A DNA stretch of 64,000 nt, from NCBI GenBank assembly GCA_033961575.1, contig CM066736.1:90900852-90964851 (forward strand), read 5' to 3'. This stretch comes from Aselliscus stoliczkanus (Eukaryota; Chordata; Mammalia; Chiroptera; Hipposideridae). Below the pieces are notes generated by a model, which worked only from the letters and a program-made list of their open reading frames with translations, had not been told where the DNA came from and did not search any database. Shown here one piece after another: positions 47,167 to 59,040 of this stretch (positions within the stretch are counted from its first letter, which is position 1; each line of letters starts with the position of its first letter). The translations under genes were made by a program, and so were the position numbers.

Positions 47167-47610
47167 TTAAAGATTTTCTTGGGGAATTGGGGGAGGGGGA
47201 CAGCATTGGGGAATTAGGGAAGGGGAACAGACAAGTTGCTGTCTTTTGGTTCTTCAGTCTAGTTGTGGAGGACATTGCTTCGCTGGCCCATGTTGGTATC
47301 ATCATTGTGCTCTTCCCAGATGAGGCAGATTGGTCGCCAGCCTCTGGATGGTCATTCACAGCGGCTATTGGCAGTTCACGCTGGCTGCCAGGCGCTCACG
47401 CTGGCTGCCGGCCACTCACTGTAGCCTGTGGCAGCCCACTGCAGCAGGGGCTGCAGCCTACTCCATCACCGAGGCTCCCATAGCCCAGCTCCAGGTGGAG
47501 CTGTTAGCTGTAGAGGGCAGTGTCACTGACCCTCATATTTGGGATCCGAACCAGGGCCACTGGCATCCCAAAACCAGCTCTTAACCAATGTGCCACTCGG
47601 CCGGCCCAAG
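47167..47610 (-). mobile_element. antisense long-form SINE
   Basis: T-rich tail and AAGATTTTCTTGGGGAATTGG at the left; GTGCCACTCGGCCGGCCC at the right. Flanking AAACATTTTT on both sides is the target-site duplication. Confidence 0.9.
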
Positions 47611-49590
47611 AAACATTTTTAGAAGTTAAAATCAACATGGTTTCTTTTCTTATTTGAATATGTGGTATATCATATTCAGAAGATAGTTCTATTATTTCTA
47701 GAATGAAAATATTTAATTTTGTCAATTTTTTTTTCTTCCAAAATGAGAATCCAGCCCCATCTTTCTTCTTGGTTCACCTTTTGTTTACTTAAAATTGCAC
47801 TTTTTCATGTTCACATACCATGTAATATGAGTTAAAGTTTTATTTTTGAATGCCTCTACCCACATTCCAAATGGCCACCATACAAATGGAAGTAACTAAT
47901 TGGCTCTTCATACTTTGAGAGACACAATGAATGGGTTCTTGTATTGCATGAATATGCTCATTGTTTAACATGACAATAGAGATTCCTCTTCCTGTGATGC
48001 TTAAAGAACTTAATTATAATTGTGCAACCTTTCCTCAGGATTCCTTGGAATACAATAAGCCAGTATTATCCTGCCAGGAAACTGAACACAATCACTATTA
48101 TGGTAATGGTTCCTCAGTTGTAATTGTAATGTTGAGTATATTCACTACCACTTCCTTAGGAAGGACATATTGAATAAAAATAAACATAGAAGACAGAATA
48201 TAGACATCAGACTCATGGAAAAGGAGTAGCTTTTAGTGGGAGATGTAATGGACAACACCATTTTGATTTCCTATTAATTCTGTCCTTTCTCCTAAGTTTA
48301 TAGTATAATAAAGAGGGGCTGGGTTTCCTATACTTTGAAGCTGTCCTAGGATATACCAAATGAAATGAGACCTTACAAGTTCAGTGGCAGTGGGAAGGAA
48401 TTACAGAAAATCTTGCTTAGCAGTACTTCTGCTTTAAACACAGGGGTAAATCGTTTTTTAAAAAATGGGGTATTGAAAGTCTGAATGTCATCTGCTTCAT
48501 TTAACAGAGTGGAAGTTTCATTAAGGGCTTAATTCCTATTATGGGGGAAAACTGCATATGTAATTAAAATATGCCCTAAAAATTATGCCTTCATGTAAAG
48601 AAAAAAAGATGTATTTATTTCTCCATAAGAGTCTTCTAATAAATGTTCTTCCTAAAGTCCTGACCAATGTGCTCTCTGGCACAATTATTTTAGCAAGCTA
48701 AGCATTCAATCAACTCTGTTTTCTGGAAGTGGATCAAACAAATAGAGATCAAAGAGCCACTTTAGAGGTAAGAACAGTTTGCTTGAAGTAGCAAACAGTT
48801 GAATTTAAGGACTGGAATGGGGAGAAATTAACAAATATTTACAGTGGTTTGTTTTCCAATACTTGCAATTTCCCAGTAGTGAATCTCTCATAAGCAGAGA
48901 CCGTATTCCAAGTTTTCTTTCTTAAATAGCCTTGGAGGGAATTGACCAAGAAGTCACAGATTAACAGAGGGACAGGCTAAACTAGCATCTAGATGTTGAA
49001 GAAATAGATAAACTTTATTGTGCAGAAAAAAAATACAATTTAAAAATCCAAATGCATGGAAAAGGCTCTTGCTGAAATTCTCTTATATCTCTGTGCCACA
49101 GCAAAGTGAAACAAACAATTAATTCCCTGGCACTCATTCTGAGACTTAAAGGGTCACTCTTAGCACACTATTGCTGGGATGCTATTCACCCTCATTAAAT
49201 AGGAAAAAGAAGAGAGTGCCTTACAGTCTATGGTACCTGTGACCACTTGACTGTGATCTGCCTGTCTTCTTTCCCCCATCATGAAGTTAATAATTGCAAA
49301 GGGAACAAAGGGAATTTACTGAACTAATAGCTGAGCTTCCCTGATTAAGAGGACAGATGTAATGGGATTTATTACATTTCCACCCTTGTTTTATGGCAAA
49401 AACACTGAGATGTAGGGGATCTCCCAATGATTCTCAAAGGGCATGGTACTCATGCACTTAGTACATACAGAGGATATTAAGACAGACTATGAACCATCTG
49501 GAAAAGGAAGAAAATGAAGATTACAAACTTGTATTTATCCCTATGAGGTTAGAATTGTTCAGCAGTTATTCCACGGATGTGACCCCATAG
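47611..49590. other. Intergenic DNA, nothing recognised
   Basis: Unique-looking AT-rich sequence. No open frame with identifiable motifs, no clear repeats. Confidence 0.35.
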
Positions 49591-49596
49591 TATCTT

Positions 49597-49705
49597 TTTT
49601 TTTTTTTAAGGGCAGTGTCACTGGCCCTCATATGTGGGACCCGAACCGGGGCCACTGGCTTCCCAAGCCAGCGCTTAACCACTGCGCCACTCGGCCGGCC
49701 CCTTG
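49597..49705 (-). mobile_element. antisense short-form SINE
   Basis: A T run then AAGGGCAGTGTCACTGGCCC to CGCCACTCGGCCGGCCCC. GTGACCCCA occurs on both sides (about 49580 and 49708) as a probable target-site duplication. It has the same internal end point as the copies at 16888, 27171 and 34911. Confidence 0.9.
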
Positions 49706-51740
49706 GTGTGACCCCAAATAAATCAAATGCCAAAGATTCTTCTGGGACCCTGCAGTATCTGATGACTTGAATGACAAATCAGAGACATGGACTTCTAACT
49801 GGAGACCCCACTGCATCCCAATACAAGCAATGGAAAGATAATTTGTTATCATTAAGATATCCCAATGTTTTGTAACTATCATTTCATGCCTTATAGCTTC
49901 CATAGATCTAGAAACAGAACACTGGAAAGGCTGATACAAAGAAAAATTGTATGTGCCCAGTGTCTGCTTCCGCTGAAGAATTCAATAAACCACTTGCCTA
50001 ATAATACAAACATCCTAAAAAAAGTCGTTCCTCCTAAACATCACCTTGGCATTGTTTATGAGTACATTCTTCATCATTCACCAGTGTTGTCTTCAAAAAT
50101 GTCAGTGAGCAGGCTCTCAGCCTTCTAGATTTAAATGGTCTGGATGTCTGATAGAAGTGGGTATATAAATATGGACCACTCCTTGGGATAAGTGGATAGA
50201 GTGTTAAGTAAAGGTTAATCTTTCAGATTCCATGCCAGTTGGTCACTCAAAGAGGCAGTTGGTCTCTTACAGAATACCATGAAAACTGGCTACAGATGAG
50301 TCATAAATTCAATACTGGAAAAACATTCAGAAAGTGGATTGTGTTAACAGTTCACCATGCCACATATGGCAGTAAATTAAATATTTAGTTCTCTGCTCCT
50401 CCTTCCCCTTGTCTTATTCTCCCATTTCTCACTGACTTCTCTGATTTTCAACTTGCTGTTATTAAACTGTATCCACTTACATATGGGAGGATTTCTAACC
50501 TGTTTATACCAATTACCCTGTTGTCCTGCTTGGGTAAACCTGTTTATTCATGGTCTAGTCTAGACCCTTAGAACCTAATATATGTTGGTCCAAACATAAA
50601 GGGCATGGAGCTTAGACAGCATGAGAAGGAATGTCTGAGCTCTGAATTCTGTCATGGCAGAATAGGGCTTCTGTTTCCAGTCACAATCAATGATGCTGGA
50701 TCCCAAGGGAACGGACATTGGATCTCTGGGTGTGAGCTCAGACTGTAATATGTAAAGACCTAAAAACCTGCCACTGCTCTAATCTCTATGAAAGTTTACT
50801 AATTAACACAATTCTAGAAGATTTGGCATGTGCACTGTCTGGTCATTTCCCCATATTTAATCCAGAAGAAGAATATCTCAGAAAGGCCTTAGAGCTTTTC
50901 TGCTCGCTTCTATTCAGAACCACTTTTCCATGCCATAGTGGTAGCATTATTTTTATATTCATTATTTCTCCAGGCTATCATGTCATATATTTCCAATTAT
51001 ATTATCTTGCTTCTGTTATTATAAATCAAGGCCAAATCATCTAAGAGTTTAATGTTGCTGAGCCAAAGGTGATGCTCAGGGGCAGAGTCTGTGGGGATAG
51101 CCAGAGTGCAGAAGAAAAAATGGAAGTGGTAGCCATAGATCCTATGGTTCAAAAATATACTCACTGGAAGAACTATTTTTTTTCAGGAAGAGGAAGCTTC
51201 CAGACCCTAAGGATTAAGGGTCCTGTGGGAGATGGGTTAGGGGTTGGAAGCCTGTTGCAGCACAAGTATAAACTTTCCTTTGTAGGCATGGCGAAACAGA
51301 GAGAGGAGAGATATTGCTATAGCCTAGTCTTAAAAGGTTCATGGTTATGGCTAAGATAATGATGCTGCTCAAGGCTGGGTTCTGGGAGTTAGGCACCAGA
51401 AATGAGAGATAAGACGTCTGAGAAATAAAGACAAATAAGAAACCCCTGAAATTGGAGCTGTGAGGAACAGAGGAATATCAGGTAGGTGTTGTTTAAATAT
51501 TTTTGGTAGACGTAAAGTCTCCTACTTTGTTTCTTCTTAATTTCAGTGTTTCTTTTTAAAGTATAAATCAAATAGAGTGTTTTAAAATAAAGTACATTCT
51601 TTTTTTTTTTTTCTATCCGGAGTTTTTAGAGTAAATTTCTATAGAAAACTTGAGAAAGCCCTTGGAAGTAAGCTCTTCCTTGGTATGTCCATTTTACCTG
51701 AGTCTCACTTAGCTGAAGGGCTCAGGGAACCTCTCAAGCA
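49706..51740. other. Intergenic DNA, nothing recognised
   Basis: No gene or named repeat. Open frames up to about 96 codons near 51069 show no motifs that I know. Confidence 0.35.
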
Positions 51741-52793
51741 TGTGGGAAGCCGACAGCCCCCCAGTGTCTGACAAGGCCACATTGCCCTGCTCAGCACTGG
51801 ATATTAGGGGTGCTGCCTTATGGTTGGTCATGTAATATCTCCTGCCTCTAAGAACCCATGTGCCTTTCCTCCTACAGGAGACAATATACTCACTGCATTT
51901 ATGGCAAGTTCCTGTATACCCCAATGAGCTAACTACGCAGCCAAAGACGGGTAAGATCTCCTAAATGAGGGGAGACAACCTAAGCCAGGTGGTAGTTCCG
52001 TGGGGAACCCCTAAATTGAGATATTGGGGACTCAAGCCCCTTTGGAAACGGAGGCATAAGCCTTTGGCTACATAGGCCTAAAAAAGCCAGTCTGTGAGAA
52101 ACAGACAGCCTCTGTGAGAAACTGGTGCTATCGTTCGTCCTTGCCTGTGCAGCTGTGAAAGGTTTCCTTGGAGACCAGGAGACCAAGGTCTCTCGGCCAT
52201 GGGAGTTCTGATAAGAGGCAACTTACTGACCATAAGTTATTTTAATTAACAGCCTTGTTTTAACTCTTTGTTCTGTACATTGCTAGCAACAGATACTAAA
52301 GCTTTGACTGAGAAACAGATGTTACCCTCTATTACAAAAACATGCAGCTCTTTGTAAAATAGGAAAAGTTTGAAACTCCTTTTGCTACTAAGTATTATAA
52401 TCACATAGAAATAGTTTCTTGCCTAAACTCTTGGCAATAGTTCAAGTATATGCCCTGTAAGGTAGCCATGGTAACCACTTTTTAGATGATAAGTAAAATC
52501 CTTGAACAGGTCACAGTGTAGCTAAAAAGATACAATTACAAAAAAGTAAAAGTTCTGAGTAAGGAAAAACATCATGGTCATGTGAAACATAACTTGTAAT
52601 TAAGATAATAGTCAAAAGCCCCTATAAAAGGAGCTAGGCTTTAACAATAAGGTGTGACACTTCTGAGAAACTCTTTCCGGTGTCTCCGCTTTCTTTTTTC
52701 TGCCTTTACTGTAATAAAAATTTTCTGTCTTTCGTATCGCCGACTCCGTGTCCACCTTCTTGAGCCCTGGTCAGCGGGGGCTGGCCCCCCGCG
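51741..52793 (+). mobile_element. Solo LTR, class II ERV-like, ~1.05 kb
   Basis: Begins TGTGGGAAGCCGACAGCCCC, a start typical of betaretrovirus-like LTRs. TATA box CCTATAAAAGGAGC (52623-52629 core), AATAAA (52713-52718), then a GC-rich U5 (TCGCCGACTCCGTGTCCACC) ending near GGCCCCCCGCG. CAAGCA occurs directly before the TG and at 52794-52799, a fitting 6-bp class II target-site duplication; if so the terminal CA has mutated to CG. No gag, pol or env follows. Confidence 0.75.
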
Positions 52794-52799
52794 CAAGCA

Positions 52800-53237
52800 G
52801 AGGTACACCTAGCTCCAACTTACCACACCAGCCATTATCATGGAAGAAGGAAATAAAATAAGGAAGAAGAGTTTGATTTTCTTCTTTATTCCTTACAAAC
52901 CTGCCTCTTGTTTCCCCAGAGAGAGAGGGTTATTGACTGTCCTAAAGCCCTTGTTTCACAGCCTTATTAAAGAAGAGCCATTGTCACCACTTTTGTTCAT
53001 GCTCCATAGAGCTAAATGAATATTCCTTTTAGAATTCAAGTTGAAGTGTCATCTTATGTCTTAAATATATTTAATACTCATTATTAACTTTAAGCTAAAT
53101 CATCCCCATATTGCATTCATGTATCTGCTTAAATGTCTTAGTTAGAGAGGACTTCCCTTATAATACATTTGAAATCACACCAGCTTCATCATTAACAAGT
53201 TGTCATGCTTTGGTTTCCTTTAAAGCACTTATATCTA

Positions 53238-53238
<1 letters not shown>
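52800..53238. other. Intergenic DNA, nothing recognised
   Basis: Short unassigned stretch between the LTR and a microsatellite. Confidence 0.35.
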
Positions 53239-53286
<48 letters not shown>

Positions 53287-53302
53287 ATCTATCTATCTAT
53301 CT
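53239..53302. repeat. (TATC)n microsatellite
   Basis: About 15 units with one interruption near 53286, 0.3 kb before the OR52E-like pseudogene. Confidence 0.95.
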
Positions 53303-53610
53303 GGCATCAGCTATCTACCTACCTATCCAATGATACACATTTACATACTGTATACATATTTCTGTGAAATCAGAAATTTTGTGAAGGCAGAGATTTTGTG
53401 TAATTTCTTTGCTGCACTTAGCAGAATTATTAACATTTTTGAATGTCTAAATGAATCCATATTTTAAAGGATGGTATATAATCTTCTTCATAATGTCCTG
53501 CTGATTATTATTCCAAATTTATTGTATTATTTTATTGAATGTGGTTTAACTTTTTAAAATTTTTGATACTTTGTTTGTTTTCTCTGTGATTCCAAAAGAA
53601 CAGAGAGGGG

Positions 53611-54543
53611 ATGTCCCCCTTAAATGACACCAAATCCCACCCCTCCAGTTTCTTCCTACTGGGAGTTCCAGGCCTTGAAGAGATGCACACCTGGATTGGT
53701 TTTCCTTTTTGTTCTGTATATTTGATCGCCCTTGTGGGGAACATCACTATCCTGTTTGTGATCAAAAATGAAGTCTTCATCAGTCCATGTTATACTTCCT
53801 GGCTATGTTAGCCTCTATTGATCTGGGCCTGTCCATGTCTACTGTCCCCAAGATGTTGGGTATATTCTGATTTAATTTAAAGGAGATTAGCTTTGGAAGT
53901 TGTGTCACCCAGATGTTCTTCATTCATATATTCACTGCTATGGAGACTGTTGTGTTGGTTGCCATGGCCTTCAATCGCTATGTTGCCATATGCAACCCTC
54001 TGAGGTACAGCCTGATTCTCACTGACAGAACCATTGGCCTCATCCTTGTGGTAATGTTTGGCGTGAATTTCATTTTTGTTATACCGCTGGTGTTTCTCAT
54101 CTTGAGGCTCCCCTTCTGTGGACATCATATAATCCCCCACACATATTGTGAGCACATGGGAATTGCTCGATTGGCCTATGCCAATATCAAGTTAAACATG
54201 ATATTTGGATTAATTCTCATCAATGGTGTTTATTGATGTGGGTCTGATTGTCATCTCCTATGTGAGAATACTCCAAGCTGTCTTCTGCTTTCCCTCTAGG
54301 GATGCCAGACTCAAAGCACTTAATACTTGTGGCTCCCATATCTGTGTTATCCTAGTCTTCTTGATTCCAGCCTTTTTCTCCTTCATGACTCACAGGTTTG
54401 GCAGGAATGTTCCCACATACATTCATATTCTCCTGGCCAATTTATATGTCGTTGTTCCACCAGCCCTTAATCCTGTCATCTACAGAGTGAGGACTAAGCA
54501 GATTCGAGAGCGGATTTCAAGCATCTTTATGAAAAAAGGCTGA
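53611..54543 (+). pseudogene. Class I olfactory receptor pseudogene, OR52E-like
   Basis: Remnant of an OR52E odorant receptor, closest in memory to OR52E6/E8 ([86 protein letters not shown]). It is broken in at least three places: a 4-bp deletion after FVIKNE (about 53772, just before LHQ at TM2), a TGA at 53868-53870 in place of the tryptophan of GIFWFNLKE, and a 2-bp deletion around TM5 (about 54215-54225). The DRY aspartate is replaced (AFNRYVAICNP). The start ATG gives the family-typical MSPLNDT opening. The stop is TGA at 54541-54543. With several independent lesions it has been non-functional for some time. It lies in the same orientation as OR52N2. Confidence 0.87.
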
Positions 54544-54717
54544 CATAAACTGTGTTAGAGATATTCATTTTAAAACTCAGAAAAAAGAATGTGTTTCTCA
54601 ATCACAGAATCTTGCAATAGAAAAAAGACTCTGATTTTAGTATTATTTCATTCATAATTTCCTTAGATATCACATTTGGAACATGTAATATGATTAATGT
54701 CGAAACAATCACTGTGA

Positions 54718-55185
54718 GGGTTGGCCGAGTGGCGCATTGGTTAAGAGCTGGTTTTGGGATGCCAGCGACCCCAGTTCAGATCCCACATATGAGAGCCAGT
54801 GACACTGCCCTCTACAGCTAACAACAGCTCCACCTGGAGCTGGGCTGTGTGAGCCCTGGCGACGGTGTAGGCTGCAGCCCCTGCCGCAGTGAGCTGCCAT
54901 AGGCTACAGTGAGTGGCCGGTAGCCAGCGTGAGCAGCTCGCAGCCAGCATGAGCTGCCAATAGCCACTGTGAGCGACCATCCGGAGGCCAACGACTGATC
55001 TGCCTCATCTGGAAAGAGCGCAATGATGATACCAACATGGGCCAGTGAAGCAATGTCCTCCGCAACTAGACTGAAGAACAAAAAGACAGCAACTTGTCTG
55101 TTCCCCTTCCCCGATTCCCCAACGCTGTTCCCCTCCCCCAATTCCCCAATACAATCTTTAAAAACAAAAACAAAAACAAAAAATA
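54718..55185 (+). mobile_element. long-form tRNA-derived SINE
   Basis: Starts GGGTTGGCCGAGTGGCGCATT, GC-rich middle, ends CCAATTCCCCAATACAATC and (AAAAC)n. Flanks ACAATCACTGTGA / ACAAGCACTGTGA are a 13-bp target-site duplication with one change. It lies 175 bp after the OR52E-like pseudogene. Confidence 0.92.
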
Positions 55186-55522
55186 ACAAGCACTGTGAAA
55201 ATTCATGGAATACCTTAGAGTTTTGGACAACTTAGTTACAAGACTTTATAAGGATTACTTTCCTGTATAACCTCTACCAAGCAGGTCTTGTAGATAGGAT
55301 TGTGTGGAATAAAATGCTTCTTTTTATTTGCAGATAGTCAACTCTGCTGGCCACATTACTATATATATCCCTACATCAAGGACTACAAGTTTTTAATACC
55401 TGTGACAGATTTTTCCATTCCTTTCTTAATTGTTTAGTTCTTTTTAGCCTTAATTTTATTGATACTTTGTTATATACCAGAATCTTATGTCATGTAAATA
55501 TAAATATAAAAATGTACATGAC

Positions 55523-55985
55523 GGGCCGGCCGAGTGGTGCATTGGTTAAGAGCTGGTTTTGGGATGCCAGTGGCCCCGGTTCGGATCCCACATATGAGGG
55601 CCAGTGACACTGCCCTCTACAGCTAACAACAGCTCCACCTGGAGCTGGGCTGTGCAAGCCCCGGTGATGGTGTGGGCTGCAGCCCCTGCTGCAGTGGGCT
55701 GCCATAGGCTACAGGGAGTGGCCGGCAGCCAGCGTGAGTGTCTGGTAACCAGCATGAGCTGCCAATAGCCACGGTGAGCAACCATCCAGAGGCCGGTGAC
55801 CAATCTGCCTCACCTGGGAAGAGTGCAATGACGATACCAACATGGGCCAGTGAAGCAACGTCCTCTACAACTAGACTGAAGACCAAAAAAGGACAGCAAC
55901 TTGTCTGCTCCCCTTCCCCGGTTCCCCAACGCTGTTACCCGACCCTAATTCCCCAATTAAAAAAAAAATCTTTAAAACAAAAAAA
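55523..55985 (+). mobile_element. long-form tRNA-derived SINE
   Basis: Starts GGGCCGGCCGAGTGGTGCATT with B box GGTTCGGATCCC and ends AATTCCCCAATTAAAAAAAA. It abuts an L1 3' fragment. It is in the same orientation as, and 0.8 kb from, the SINE at 54718 and very similar to it. Confidence 0.92.
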
Positions 55986-56692
55986 ATGGAACTACCATAT
56001 GACCCAGCAATTCTATTTCTGGGTATTTATCCTAAGAAAATGAAAACACTAACTTGAAAAGATATCTGCACCCCCATGTTCACTGCAACATTATTTACAA
56101 TAGCCAAGACATGAAAGTAACCTAATTGCCCATTGGTAGATGAATGGATAAAGAAAATATGGTATGTATGCAATAGAATATTATTCAGCCACAAAAAAGG
56201 GAAATCCTGCCATTTGCAACAACACTAATGGAACTTAAGAGCATTATGCTAAGTAAAATAAGTTAGAGAAATACAAATACTGTATGAGCCAACTTTTATG
56301 TGGAATCTTAAAAAAAAAAAAAAGCTGAACTCATAGATACAGACAACAGATTGGTGGTTGCTAGAGGTGGGAGGTGGAGTGGAAGGGTGGGCAAAATAGG
56401 CAAAGGTGGTCAAAAGGTACAAACTTCCAGTTATAAAATAAATAAGTCATGGGGATATAATATACAGCATGGTAACTACAGTTAATAATATTGTAGGGTA
56501 CATTTGAAAATTGCTAAAAGAGAAATCTTAAAAGTTCTCATTACAAGAATAAAATGTAATTATGTGGGTGATGAATGTTAACTAGACTTACTGTGGTAAT
56601 CATTTTACAATATATACAAATATTGAATCATTATGTTAAACATCTGAAACTCATATAATATATGTGAATTATAGCTCAATAAAAAAATACAA
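55986..56692 (+). mobile_element. L1 3' end fragment (L1M-like)
   Basis: GGAACTACCATATGACCCAGC, CACCCCCATGTTCACTGCAA, GAATATTATTCAGCCAC and AAGTAAAATAAGTTAGAGAA, ending in TGAATTATAGCTCAATAAAAA. A typical older L1 3' terminus. Confidence 0.85.
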
Positions 56693-56724
56693 ATACCCAT
56701 TTGTTAAATGCAGAATATTGGTTT

Positions 56725-57205
56725 TCTATAACTATTATAACAAATTCCCACAGACTCCATGGCTTAAAACACCACAATTTATTATCTTACAGTTTTGCCA
56801 TCCAAAAGTCTAACGTACATCTTGATGAGCTAAGATCAAGGTGTCAAGAGGGCTGCTTTCCATTCTGGAAGCTCTAGAACAGAATCTCTTTCCTTGCTTT
56901 TTCTAGCATCTAGAAGCCCTCTTCCTCCATCTTCACAGCCAGCAATGTTACTTGTACCCTTCTCCCATACTCACATTTCCCTCTGACTCCTCTCCTGCCT
57001 TCTTCTTCCACTTTTAAGAGTCCCTATGGTTACTTTTGAGCTACCTGGGTAATTCAGGATAATCTCCCTATTTTTAGGTCTACTAATTATATAATAGTCA
57101 TCTGAAACTTAATTTCATTTGCCACATAACCTAACATAATCACAGAGGTGTAGGATAAGGACAGCATTTGGGTGGCCATTATTCTTCTTAGCACACCAAG
57201 TTCCA
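56725..57205. repeat. Ancient interspersed repeat, family uncertain
   Basis: TTTCTATAACTATTATAACAA, GGCTTAAAACACCACAATTT, AAGATCAAGGTGTCAAGAGGG and GAATCTCTTTCCTTGCTTTT are landmarks of a common ancient mammalian repeat, possibly a MaLR-type LTR. I cannot name the family with certainty. Confidence 0.5.
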
Positions 57206-57696
57206 TAATTTGCAAATTATGTTTGTGAAACTCAGTATTCTTGAATCTTTTTAATGTCTACATATGTTAGTAATAATAGATGCATTCAAATGTCTTGTTT
57301 TGTTTTGTTAATGTCTCTTTGATTCTTAATTAATATTCTACATATCGAGGTAATATTGTTACATACATATACATTGTCTATTTCCATATATCCTGGTGGT
57401 TTGCAGCATCACTCTGAGTGGGATCCCCTCTGACTCCTCTCTTTTTAACTTTCTTCTTGTGCTCCTTCTCCCAGTTACCCCATGCTATTCTCCCAGGCAC
57501 TCTGCCTGAACCAAAGCTTAGTGTGTTGGCTTCTGATCCTGACCCAGTGATGATTTCATATTTATCATAGATCTAGTTATAGAAGGAAGATGAATTCAAT
57601 TCTTAAGGGCAGAATCTGTCTATATCTTCTCACATCTCTAGGCAAACCAATCTCTATAAACTTAATCCTGGAAGGTGGTTTGACAGCAGGTTTCAG

Positions 57697-57698
<2 letters not shown>

Positions 57699-57738
<40 letters not shown>
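57699..57738. repeat. (GT)n microsatellite
   Basis: About 20 uninterrupted GT units. Confidence 0.97.
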
Positions 57739-57740
<2 letters not shown>

Positions 57741-59040
57741 AATTTATGTTTTTGATCAGGAATGCTTTTTGGCCTTAAAGTAGTGACCTCAGTTTTGATT
57801 TTCTACATAAAAGAGCTTGTTAAAAATCTTGCAGGAGCTATTTTCTTCCTAGTCTACCATTCCCTTTTTCTAGATCTGGAACTTAGAGACTATCTATGAA
57901 TTTGTGAACTCCTGACACATAATCCTTCCTTTATTTATTTATTTCTAATCCACAAAGATATCATTAGTGTTTCCAGGATCACAACTCCACAACACTTCTT
58001 TTCCCAGAGCTTGAAAACAAATATTTCATCTATTTTTTCCATTTTTCTATTAGTTTAAGATGAGAAAGTTTTATTTGTACCATTTACTTCTCATAGACTA
58101 AAGACAAAGTAAGTATGTTCATTTCTAAAATGACAGCTATCAAACCTCACATTCCCCAAAAGGGAATGGCCTTGGGTGCTGGGAATACAGTGGAGGAATA
58201 TTTAGTGTTCAAAAGAGGCTTTTCCTGCCTTCCAGGACATCATATTTCTTATATCACCTTCCCAATTCTCAGCTTCCTACTGCTATTTCCACAACCACTT
58301 TGGAGCTGCTTAGAACTTCTCCTTTGAGAAACACATCAATCAGGTCAGTATAAAACTTTAAAGTGTCTTAGTATTAGAACATGGGATGAATTGAGGGCAG
58401 ATATTGTGTTTCCTCGGATAGAATATATGAGATAGTTGAGAGATCCACAAGCAATATGGCTACATGTTAAGACAAAAGTCAAGACTCTTTAAAGAAAGTC
58501 AATAAACCAGATATTAAATATAAAAAATAAAAGTGTAAAATTTCTAGAGAAAACATAGGAGAATATTTTCACAATATTAAGTCACTAAAGATGTTGAAAG
58601 AACTTTCTAGACCCAAGATGGAGCCACTCCTGCCTTTGGTGTCATGTTAGCAAACCAAAACTCAGATAACTTTTGTGTCCCCTGAAAACACTCCATTTGA
58701 CCAGAAAGTCCCCCAACACCAAGTCAGTTCTGGGCTCTCTACTTAATTCTTTGTTCTTTCTTACTCCAAACAAGGTTAATTATGTGGTACCAGCCAATAA
58801 GATATTTTTTATCTGTTTTTTTTCTTGTCCTTTATTCTTTAGCCCATTTTGCAGTTCCCTGAAAGGAGACTGACCACAAAGTGTTAAATAAAGATTTTTT
58901 GGCATCACTGAAATTGTCTTATTTAATCATTTGTAACAAAGATTTCCTGGTAATGATCCAAGAAGAATTAACTCTTTAGAAGTAATCAACTAATTTTTTA
59001 AAAAGTTTTAAGTTGTTCTGAATCACAGACTTCATTAAAC
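57739..59040. other. Intergenic DNA, nothing recognised
   Basis: No gene or repeat that I can name. Confidence 0.35.
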
